Shown: piece by piece, positions 1 to 5,677 of the stretch | How the letters are laid out: every line of letters begins with the position of its first letter | How positions within the stretch are numbered: the first letter of the stretch is position 1 | Assembly: GCA_903839965.1 (NCBI GenBank) | Contig: CAIMEK010000286.1 | Location: 1 to 5,677 of the forward strand | Length of the DNA: 5,677 bases | DNA from: an uncultured Acetobacteraceae bacterium | GTDB lineage: Bacteria; Pseudomonadota; Alphaproteobacteria; Acetobacterales; Acetobacteraceae | Direction of reading: 5' to 3' | Made by a program: the position numbers and the translations under genes | The notes under the pieces: model-generated | Seen by the model: the letters and a program-made list of their open reading frames with translations, nothing else | Told to the model about the DNA's origin: nothing | Databases searched by the model: none

Positions 1-103
1 CGCGGAGCGATCCGCGGGGCGGAATCGCGGAGCGATCCGCGGGGCGGAATCGCGGAGCGATCCGCGGGGCGGAATCGCGGAGCGATCCGCGGGCTGGCGG
101 AAT
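1..103. repeat. 25-bp tandem repeat array with hairpin units
   Basis: Three exact 25-bp copies lie at 1-25, 26-50 and 51-75. A fourth at 76-103 is the same unit with a 3-base insertion (CTG or GCT) near its end, making 28 bp. Each copy begins with a perfect inverted repeat, CGCGGA-GCGA-TCCGCG, so as RNA it would be a 6-bp stem closed by a GNRA-type tetraloop. The spacer GGGCGGAAT links units, and CCGCG/CGCGG across neighbouring units gives an alternative pairing. The array touches the window edge and may continue to the left. A 25-bp period is not a multiple of three, so it is unlikely to be coding. There are no unique spacers, so it is not a CRISPR. It resembles intergenic REP/BIME-like or minisatellite DNA; function unknown. 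Confidence 0.9.
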
Positions 104-104
104 T

Positions 105-179
105 GCTCGCCAAAACAGGGCCAGGCCGATTTCGGCCTGGCTGAAATCGGTCTGGGTGCAGACGGCCTGCCTGGCGAGC
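105..179. other. Nested inverted repeats, possible structured RNA or DNA element
   Basis: Several perfect inverted repeats nest here. An outer pair GCTCGCCA (105-112) / TGGCGAGC (172-179) is followed by CAGG (116-119) / CCTG (166-169). Inside these are hairpin CCAGGCCG (121-128) / CGGCCTGG (133-140) with loop ATTT, and hairpin GTCTG (150-154) / CAGAC (159-163) with loop GGTG. Together they can be drawn as a three-way junction. A competing fold pairs 126-137 with 139-150 almost perfectly, with one G-T wobble. There is no T-tract, so it does not look like a standard intrinsic terminator. It lies upstream of the likely promoter of the sulfotransferase gene, so it need not be part of that mRNA. 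GC-rich DNA forms chance hairpins, so function is unproven. Confidence 0.35.
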
Positions 180-203
180 GGCAAGGCGCTGCGGGAGCGG
201 CGG

Positions 204-232
204 TTCGCGCGGGTGAGCGCGCCTGTTACGCT
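204..232 (+). promoter_or_regulatory. Candidate extended -10 promoter for the sulfotransferase gene
   Basis: TGTTACGCT at 224-232 fits the extended -10 pattern TGnTAnnnT. A weak -35-like TTCGCG lies at 204-209, 17 bp upstream. A start of transcription near 239 would leave a leader of about 25 nt containing the GAGGA ribosome-binding site. An inverted repeat CGCGC (206-210) / GCGCG (217-221) lies between the two elements and could be an operator or chance. The assignment rests on motif fit only. Confidence 0.35.
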
Positions 233-264
233 GGGGGTCAGCGAACCCGATCGAGGACCATTCG

Positions 265-978
265 ATGCCTGCCATTCCCGGGCTGATCGCCACCATCGGC
301 CTGCATGGCAGCGCCTCGACCTGGGTGTTCAACGTGGTTCGCGAGCTGCTCATCGCCGCCCTCGGCGAAGACCAGGTGCTGGCCCTCTACGCCGACCGGC
401 TGAGCGAACTGCCCGCCGAGGCCGGGCGCGCCGGTTGCCTGCTGCTCAAGTCCCATCACGGCAGCGCGGAGCTCGATGCCTGGCTCGCCACGGCGCGGCC
501 GGTGATATTTCTCAGCCTGCGCGACCCGCGCGACGCCGCCATTTCCATGGCGCAGCGTTTCCGCGCGCCGCTCGGCCAGGCCGCCCACTGGCTCGCCGAC
601 GACTGCGCCCGGCTGCTGCGCCTCGCCGGGCAAGGGCATCCGCTGCTGCGCTACGAGGATCGCTTCTTCGACGACCGGGCGGTGCCGGAGCAGCTTGCGC
701 ACACCCTCGGGCTGACCCTGGAGCCGGCGGCGATCGAGGCGGTTTTCGCCCGCTACAGCACCGCGGCGGTGCGGCGTTTCACGCAAGGGCTTGCCGATCT
801 GCCGCCGGAGCGGCTGGTGGTTTCCGGGGCGCTGATGTTCGACCGCGTGACGCAGATCCACCGTGCCCATATCGGCGATGCCCGCACCGGCAAGTGGCGC
901 GATCTGCCGGGCCCGGCGCAGGCGGAACTGACCCGCTTTTTCCGCTCGTTCCTCGCCCGGTTCGGCTATCCGGGCTGA
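265..978 (+). CDS. Small sulfotransferase-family protein (PAPS-dependent type)
   Basis: This 237-residue protein probably transfers a sulfonate group from 3'-phosphoadenylyl sulfate to an unknown acceptor in the cytoplasm. An N-terminal strand-loop-helix, GLHGSASTWVFN (12-23), matches the 5'-phosphosulfate-binding loop, although the usual Lys of PKSGTTW is absent. LKSHHGS (61-67) sits where sulfotransferases carry the K-[ST]-H catalytic segment. SLRDPRDAAIS (84-94) matches the 3'-phosphate-binding motif with its conserved Arg and Ser. RYED (129-132) and C-terminal GKWR (209-212) are further family marks. ATG 265 is chosen because GAGGA (253-257) precedes it by 7 nt and the motif-bearing strand begins just after it. 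There is no signal peptide or membrane segment. It stands alone and converges on the autotransporter gene. The family call is firm; the substrate cannot be read from the sequence. Confidence 0.85.
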   Translation: MPAIPGLIATIGLHGSASTWVFNVVRELLIAALGEDQVLALYADRLSELPAEAGRAGCLLLKSHHGSAELDAWLATARPVIFLSLRDPRDAAISMAQRFRAPLGQAAHWLADDCARLLRLAGQGHPLLRYEDRFFDDRAVPEQLAHTLGLTLEPAAIEAVFARYSTAAVRRFTQGLADLPPERLVVSGALMFDRVTQIHRAHIGDARTGKWRDLPGPAQAELTRFFRSFLARFGYPG

Positions 979-1097
979 GCGGCGATCGGCGGTGAGCAAG
1001 GAACCCGACGAGGCACCCCCCGCTGTCCCGAGCGCCACGCGCCCATTGGGGGTTGATTGAGTCGCCCTGGCCGGCCTTGCGGCGCGGTTGAGCGCGA

Positions 1098-4000
1098 TCA
1101 GAAGCTGTATTTGAAGCCGCCGAAGCCGCCCACCGTGTTGCCCTCGCCGGACAACACGCCAACGAAATTGCCGTAGAGGACGACCTTCGGCGAGAATCGT
1201 GCCGATACGCCGACATCCACGCGCGCGGCGTCCTGTGCCGCCGGCGCCCCGCGTACGTTGAAGCCGAGCCCTGGGGCGGCGAGGAACGCCGCATCGATGG
1301 CCCGGGTCGGTGCGAACTCATGCACCCAGGAGAGCCGCACCGATGGCGAGATGACGATGCCACCGTCCATCTGGACGCTGGTGTCCACCCGCAGGCCGAG
1401 CGAGCCCGGCACCGAGGTGACGTTGTGCGCGCTGTAGCGCAGCCCCAGGCTGCCCGGCGTGCCGCTACCCGCGACGGTGCTCGTTTCGGCGTAGGAACCC
1501 TGCCACATGCTGTCGAACCGGATTGCGGCGAACGGGGTCAGGTTGATTTGGCCGAGGCTTCGCTTCCAACCGATCTCGAAATGCCCGCCGAACAGGTTGG
1601 AGCCGAATTTGCCGCGCGCATTCTCCGCCGGGCCGAACATTCCGCCCACCAGGTCACGGTGAATGTCATTGTCGTAGTAGCCGTAGCTCAGCAGACCCTG
1701 GGCATAGACGCCGTTGCCCGACGTCGCCGCGCCGTAGAGACCGAAATTGAAGCCGGAGGCGGTACCGTTGGTGTTGCGGTCGGGCACGGCGAAGCTTGTC
1801 AGCGCGCCACCGGCAGTGATGCCGAGCAGGACGTACGGGTTCACCCGGTAGTCGATGCCTGCCGCCCCGCCGCCATTGGAAAGCTTGCTCTTGGCGCTGC
1901 CGGCACCGCTGCCCTGCCCGGTCAGCGTGCTGCCCGAGCCGAAGCCGGCGGCCCAACTGCGCCAGCCAGTCGGCGTCCGATCACCGTCCATCATCGGCGC
2001 GGCCTGGTTCAGTACGGTGTCGAAGAACTGGCCGCGGGCGTCGAACACCGTCTGCTGCGCCGCCGCGCTGCCTTCGCCCGACAGCGAGTCGTAGGCCTGG
2101 CCCAGCGCCGGCACGTTGGGCAACCAGAACAGGCGCGCCGCGGTCGGCTGGAAGGCGGTTACCCCCGCCGTCTGGATGGCGTCGATGGCGGTGCCCACCC
2201 GGGTCTGGTTCGCCGTCAGCCCGGTCGGGGCAAAATCGATGGTGTAGTTCAGATAGACAACACCAGGGGGGTCGATGAGGCTTGGCCTGAACACCGCGGT
2301 CGATAGGGCGGGACCATTCAGGCTTTGGGCAGCGAGCGTCACGCCCCGATCGGTTACCCCACCCGCCGCGCTCAGGATTACCAGCGACGTGTTCTGCTGC
2401 GGCTTGGCCATCCCCGGATTGGCGATGGCGAGGGCGACCTGCCCGCCCAGCGCGGCCGTGCCGTTGATGTCGATGCGGTCCGCCTGGTCGGGGCCGAAGG
2501 CCAGATCCACCGCGTAGGTGCCGGTGCTGCCTTGCACGAAATTGCCAGTGAACGTGCCGGCCCCGTTGCCGTTGGCGGGCGAGAGCACGGTGCCCAGGCC
2601 GCCGGGGGAAAGCAGGCCGTCGTTGACGAACGTGTTGCCGCTGCCAAGCCGCAGGGTCGGTCCCGGTTCGAACACGGCTCCGGCGGCATTGCGGAAACTG
2701 TTCGTGGTGCCGGCCGCGAAGACGACGTTGCCGGCGAGATAGCCGGTATTGAGCAGGCTGTTGCCGTTGCCGAGGAATTGCACCGCGTAGGCATCGGTGC
2801 TGGCGGCGACGAGGGTTCCCTGGTTGGTCAGGCTGTTGTTGTCGCCTTTGGCCAGGAAGCCGACGCTGTTGGTGCCGGCGACGTTGATCAGGCCCTGGTT
2901 GACGACCGTGTTGCCGGTGTTGACCCTGATGCCCCAGAGCCCCGGCGAGTTGCCGGTGATGCGGCCGGTGGCGGTGTTGAAGATGGTGTTCTGGTCGTAG
3001 ACATGGATGCCGTTGCCGCCGGCTGCGGGGGTGATCGCGGCGGAATTCGTGATGGTGTTCTGGTTGACGGCATCGATGCCGGTGGAGACGCCGCTGAGCG
3101 GGGCGCTGTTGGTGATGATGTTGCCGCTGGACGCCAGGATGCCACTGGGCTGCGGGCCGACGATCGGCGTGGTGTTGTTGATGACACTGTTCGCCGTTCC
3201 GGAATTGTCGAAGAACTGGAACGAGTCCAAACTCTTGTAGTACGGGTCGAAGACATTGACGGTGACGTTCCGGCCGTCGATGGAGACGACGGCATAGTTG
3301 TATTCCACGTGATAGACATCGCCGGGCTCCACCGGCCCGGGCCCGGCGGAGCCGCCGCAGTAATCCCCCACCTCGCAGCCCAGCGGCGCGCCGCCTGAGC
3401 CGGCCAGCACCTGGTAGGTGCCATCGTGCATGGTGCGGTAGTACAGGTGCTCGTGCCCGGCGAACAGGATGGAGGCATTGGTGTTGGTGGCGCTGCCCGC
3501 CGTGGTGATGGTGGTCCAGAAGCTCGCCATGTCGTCGCGTGGCGAGGGCTTCCATGGCGAGAAGGCGGGAACGTGGGTCAGCACGAAGGTATGCGAGGCG
3601 GTGTCGTTCTGCAGCAGGCCCTTGATCCAGTCCCGTTGCGCCTTGTCGACGCCGTAATCCAGCGTGCCTCCATCGGGGGGGGCGTAATAGCTGTCAGCGA
3701 CAATGAACTGCGAGTTGCCGATCTGGAAGGAAAACGCCAGATTGTTGTAGCCGGCTGGTCCGTTCTGAACCCAGTTGGAGTTGAACATCGCCTGGAATTC
3801 CTGCTGACGCAGCAACGGGTTCGGCTCCGTCTTGCTGGAAGACGCCGTGTAGAGTTCATGGTTGCCGATGGCGGAGGCCGTGGGGATGCCGGCGGCAGTC
3901 ATGCGATCGGTGAATACTTGCTGGAATTGCGTCAGCCAAGCTGTGCCGCCCCGGTAGGCGGCGTCGCCGCCGAAGATCACCACATTGGGCGCGGGCGACA

Positions 4001-4205
4001 GGGCGAGGATGTTGTTCACGATTTTGGTGAGTATGGGCGTGTCGATGGGATCGTCGTTCATGTCGCCGCGGGTGTCCGCCACCCAGGCGAAACTCATGGA
4101 CTGCTCGGCGCGCGCGGAACCGGTCGCGCCGGCGAGCGCCAGAACAAGCCAGCCCGTGCCGAGAAAAGTTGCCTGAATCGCCGGGCGCAACCTGGTCGGT
4201 TTCAT
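1098..4205 (-). CDS. Autotransporter with purple-acid-phosphatase-like metallophosphoesterase passenger
   Basis: A 1035-residue type Va secreted protein. Residues 1-33 are a signal peptide (basic start, hydrophobic core, ARA before Glu34). Residues 37 to about 330 are a calcineurin-like metallophosphoesterase: ADTRGD (Asp44), GGDAAY (Asp81, Tyr84), GNHE (Asn115, His116), VLTH (His211) and GHEH (His251, His253). The general DxH motif is DTR here, while GDxxY, GNHE, VxxH and GHxH follow the purple acid phosphatase pattern. The only two cysteines, 276 and 283, could form a disulfide. Residues 338-528 hold nine xN[TSI][ILVF]xN repeats about 23 residues apart, typical of a beta-helix. Residues 545-615 resemble the autotransporter stabilising region, and LSGEGSAAAQQ (708-718) begins the linker helix. 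Residues 745-1035 are the beta-barrel, ending YSF. ATG 4205 is chosen over in-frame upstream codons because it starts the signal peptide and follows GGGGAA (4212-4217) by 6 nt. The substrate is unknown: phosphomonoester, diester or nucleotide. Confidence 0.9.
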   Translation of the reverse strand: MKPTRLRPAIQATFLGTGWLVLALAGATGSARAEQSMSFAWVADTRGDMNDDPIDTPILTKIVNNILALSPAPNVVIFGGDAAYRGGTAWLTQFQQVFTDRMTAAGIPTASAIGNHELYTASSSKTEPNPLLRQQEFQAMFNSNWVQNGPAGYNNLAFSFQIGNSQFIVADSYYAPPDGGTLDYGVDKAQRDWIKGLLQNDTASHTFVLTHVPAFSPWKPSPRDDMASFWTTITTAGSATNTNASILFAGHEHLYYRTMHDGTYQVLAGSGGAPLGCEVGDYCGGSAGPGPVEPGDVYHVEYNYAVVSIDGRNVTVNVFDPYYKSLDSFQFFDNSGTANSVINNTTPIVGPQPSGILASSGNIITNSAPLSGVSTGIDAVNQNTITNSAAITPAAGGNGIHVYDQNTIFNTATGRITGNSPGLWGIRVNTGNTVVNQGLINVAGTNSVGFLAKGDNNSLTNQGTLVAASTDAYAVQFLGNGNSLLNTGYLAGNVVFAAGTTNSFRNAAGAVFEPGPTLRLGSGNTFVNDGLLSPGGLGTVLSPANGNGAGTFTGNFVQGSTGTYAVDLAFGPDQADRIDINGTAALGGQVALAIANPGMAKPQQNTSLVILSAAGGVTDRGVTLAAQSLNGPALSTAVFRPSLIDPPGVVYLNYTIDFAPTGLTANQTRVGTAIDAIQTAGVTAFQPTAARLFWLPNVPALGQAYDSLSGEGSAAAQQTVFDARGQFFDTVLNQAAPMMDGDRTPTGWRSWAAGFGSGSTLTGQGSGAGSAKSKLSNGGGAAGIDYRVNPYVLLGITAGGALTSFAVPDRNTNGTASGFNFGLYGAATSGNGVYAQGLLSYGYYDNDIHRDLVGGMFGPAENARGKFGSNLFGGHFEIGWKRSLGQINLTPFAAIRFDSMWQGSYAETSTVAGSGTPGSLGLRYSAHNVTSVPGSLGLRVDTSVQMDGGIVISPSVRLSWVHEFAPTRAIDAAFLAAPGLGFNVRGAPAAQDAARVDVGVSARFSPKVVLYGNFVGVLSGEGNTVGGFGGFKYSF

Positions 4206-4211
4206 TTGACG

Positions 4212-4244
4212 TTCCCCAGATGACCGGCTCGTCTGGCCATCTGG
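4212..4244 (-). promoter_or_regulatory. Leader inverted repeat overlapping the autotransporter ribosome-binding site
   Basis: Read on the minus strand, CCAGATG (4244-4238) and CATCTGG (4222-4216) form a perfect 7-bp inverted repeat with a 15-nt loop in the mRNA leader. The downstream arm contains the first two G residues of the Shine-Dalgarno GGGGAA (4217-4212). The folded leader could therefore partly hide the ribosome-binding site. The repeat is directly visible; the regulatory role is inferred, and chance is possible. Confidence 0.35.
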
Positions 4245-4317
4245 CTGGCACGATACCCACCTCTGAGGCGCTCTGCAACGATACCGCCCCAAAAAAATGC
4301 TGTATCTGAACAATTCG

Positions 4318-4346
4318 GTTTTCGAAACAATATCACCAGTTGTGAA
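4318..4346 (-). promoter_or_regulatory. Weak candidate promoter for the autotransporter gene
   Basis: On the minus strand TTCACA (4346-4341, five of six to TTGACA) and GAAAAC (4323-4318, three of six to TATAAT) are 17 bp apart, in the AT-richer part of the divergent intergenic region. This would give a leader of about 105 nt. The -10 match is poor, so this is only the best fit seen by eye. The rest of 4206-4490 holds an A7 run (4291-4297) and no gene that I can support. Confidence 0.2.
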
Positions 4347-4428
4347 ACAGCACCGGGACGGGACCCCTCCTCGAGCGAATTTCGTAAGCCATACCGGAGC
4401 GTTGCAATACCCTTGGGTGGGGTTCCGT

Positions 4429-4456
4429 TTGGCTGCTGATTCACACATTATAAAAC
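4429..4456 (+). promoter_or_regulatory. Candidate promoter for the MATE pseudogene
   Basis: TTGGCT (4429-4434) is followed by an AT-rich block with TATAAA (4449-4454) and TAAAAC (4451-4456). The spacer is 14 bp to the former or 16 bp to the latter. Downstream comes a purine-rich ribosome-binding-site-like GGAAAGAGG (4474-4482), then the first plausible codon of the coding remnant at 4491. The order of elements suggests that expression signals of the decayed gene survive. Confidence 0.35.
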
Positions 4457-4490
4457 CATCTGGCTCCCAGCCTGGAAAGAGGCCGCCCCC

Positions 4491-5482
4491 CTGTCAGCAT
4501 TCGCCACCGCCCGAACCGCCATCCTCGAGGGGCCGATCGTTGCGACGCTGGTGAAGCTGTCGCTGCCGACGATCGGCGTGATAGTGGCCCAGACCGCGAT
4601 CGGCATTGCCGAAACCTATTTGTCGGGTTCCTCGGCACCGAGGCCCTGGCGGGTGTCGCCCTGGTGTTCCCGCTGTTCATGCTGATGACGACCATGTCGA
4701 ACGGCGGGCTGGGCAGTGGGGTCGCCTCCGCCATCGCGCGCGCCATCGGCGCGGGCCGCCACACGGAAGCCGATGCGCTGGTCTTCCACGCTCTGGTGCT
4801 GGCTGTGATCATGGGAGCCTCGTTCACCGGTGGCATTCTCGCAGGCGGTCCGGTGCTCTGGCCTCACGCTCGGCATCGTGCCGCTTGAGCGGCGTCTGTT
4901 CGCCGACATCCTGAAGGTCGGCCTGCCGACGGCGATCAACGCGTTGCAGAGCAATCTCTGCGTCATCCTGGTGACGGGTGCGGTGGGGCTGTTCGGCACC
5001 GCGGCCCTCGCGGGCTATGGGATCGCCGCCCGTCTGGATTACGTGATGATCCCGATCCTGTTCGGCCTCTCCTCGGCCGTGCTGGCCATGCCGGCCAGGG
5101 CGCCCGGGCGCGCCGCATCGCCTGGATCGGTGCCTGGATCGGCACCGGCATGACAGAGATGATCGGCCTCGTCGCGGTCATCGCGCCGGGGGCAACCTAC
5201 CTCGGCATCGTGGGCCTGGTTTACGGGCTGTTCGGCTTCGGCTTCGTCGCCTCGTTCGTGGGCCAGGGCGCCGGCACCATGCTGTGGCCGACAGTTGCCG
5301 TCACCGCCCGCCTGATCGTCGCCGCCGGGTTCGGCTGGATTGCGGTCAGGTTCCTGGACGGCGGAATGGGGGCACTCTCCCTGATTGTTGCGTTGTCGTT
5401 CGCTGCTTATGCCGCCGTCGCTGCCCTGGTGGTTCAGCCGGCAAGTCCCGATGTCAGCAACATATATTTCCGTGCAATCTAA
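4491..5482 (+). pseudogene. MATE-family multidrug efflux transporter, frameshifted and internally deleted
   Basis: Four pieces in alternating frames read as one MATE-type Na+/H+ drug antiporter of the inner membrane. Piece A (4491-4621) has ILEGPIVATLVKLSLPTIGV and the first membrane helix. One base is missing in the T run at 4619-4621; otherwise Y-F-V-G-F-L-G-T-E-A would continue into piece B (4622 to about 4858), helices 2-3 with AIARAIGAGR. About helices 4-6 are then missing. Piece C (about 4859-5090) has PLERRLFADILKVGLPTAIN and helices 7-8. A second break at about 5090 leads to piece D (5090-5482), GQGARARRIAWIG through the last helices to TAA. In piece A's own frame translation stops at TGA 4683-4685. 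The pieces total about 330 residues against about 450 for the family. No ATG starts piece A: CTG 4491 stands 8 nt after GGAAAGAGG. The pieces contain no other stops, suggesting recent decay. Confidence 0.85.
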
Positions 5483-5536
5483 AAACCGATTCTGAGCGGC
5501 CTGAACAGCAACGGATAGGGGCTTCTCCCGTAGATT

Positions 5537-5677
5537 TCACACCCGTTCCAGCGCCACCGCGATGCCCTGGCCGACGCCGATGCACATGCAGGCCAGCGCG
5601 GTGCGTCCGCCGCCGAGTTGCAGTTCCAGCGCCGCCGTGCCGGTGATGCGCGCGCCCGACATGCCGAGCGGATGGCC
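5537..5677 (-). CDS. Thiolase (acetyl-CoA acyltransferase) C-terminus, cut by the window end
   Basis: Only the last 46 residues and the TGA stop (5539-5537) are inside the window; the rest lies to the right. The fragment begins GHPLGMSGARITGTAALELQ, which contains the thiolase active-site His (second residue of the fragment) in its conserved GHPLG.SG setting. It later has MCIGVGQGIA, which contains the Cys (fragment residue 32) that acts as acid/base in the CIGxGQG motif. It ends A-L-E-R-V, as thiolases usually do. The family condenses or cleaves acyl-CoA thioesters, in beta-oxidation, acetoacetyl-CoA formation or 3-oxoadipyl-CoA cleavage. The subfamily and gene symbol cannot be chosen from this end alone. 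It converges on the MATE remnant across 54 bp (5483-5536) with no clear terminator. Confidence 0.92.
   Translation of the reverse strand, partial: GHPLGMSGARITGTAALELQLGGGRTALACMCIGVGQGIAVALERV

Noticed and set aside
1..103. CRISPR array.
   Set aside because: The 25-bp units abut with no unique spacers, and no cas gene is present.
119..142. Intrinsic terminator for a gene to the left.
   Set aside because: The stem is good but no T-tract follows on either strand.
156..1038. Open frames overlapping the sulfotransferase gene on both strands (156-995 +, 238-1038 -).
   Set aside because: Low-complexity Arg/Ala/Pro translations without motifs; the frame at 265-978 has the conserved sulfotransferase motifs and a Shine-Dalgarno.
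979..1097. Terminator between the convergent sulfotransferase and autotransporter genes.
   Set aside because: Only short GC-rich palindromes such as GGCCGGCC (1069-1076) are seen, with no stable stem plus T-run.
265..4205. A joint sulfotransferase and phosphoesterase surface-modification system.
   Set aside because: The two genes converge, do not share an operon, and nothing in the sequence links their substrates.
1320..4223. Long plus-strand open frames (1320-2306, 2325-3398, 3426-4223) opposite the autotransporter gene.
   Set aside because: They are rich in Arg, Ala, Gly and Val with no recognisable domain, and are the expected mirror of a GC-rich coding strand whose own product has clear domains end to end.
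4206..4448. N-terminal extension of the autotransporter to an upstream in-frame ATG at 4448.
   Set aside because: It would bury the signal peptide behind 81 residues. ATG 4205 has both a Shine-Dalgarno and a signal peptide directly after it.

Overview
This GC-rich window comes from a Gram-negative proteobacterium. The outer-membrane autotransporter requires an outer membrane, and third positions are strongly G/C biased. An alphaproteobacterial (Acetobacteraceae-like) or betaproteobacterial host seems most likely, but nothing in the window fixes the taxon.

Layout. Positions 1-103 hold a 25-bp tandem repeat whose unit is a perfect hairpin with a GCGA loop. Positions 105-179 are dense in inverted repeats and can be folded into a three-way junction. 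A small sulfotransferase gene (265-978, +) follows, with a good Shine-Dalgarno and a plausible extended -10 promoter. Convergent to it is the largest gene (1098-4205, -). It encodes a 1035-residue type Va autotransporter: signal peptide, N-terminal purple-acid-phosphatase-like metallophosphoesterase, an Asn-rich beta-helix of about nine coils, and a C-terminal barrel ending in Phe. A 285-bp AT-richer divergent intergenic region (4206-4490) separates it from the remains of a MATE-family efflux transporter (4491-5482, +). That gene has at least two frame breaks, a large internal deletion and no ATG start, although its promoter and ribosome-binding-site-like sequences survive. At the right edge is the C-terminus of a thiolase (5537-5677, -), cut by the window end.

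The genes alternate in direction and show no operon, so there is no clear multi-gene system here. The most interesting item is the autotransporter. It appears to carry a complete purple-acid-phosphatase-type metal ligand set on a self-secreted beta-helix, which predicts a surface-displayed or released phosphohydrolase. The repeat and structured region at the left edge is the second item worth attention.
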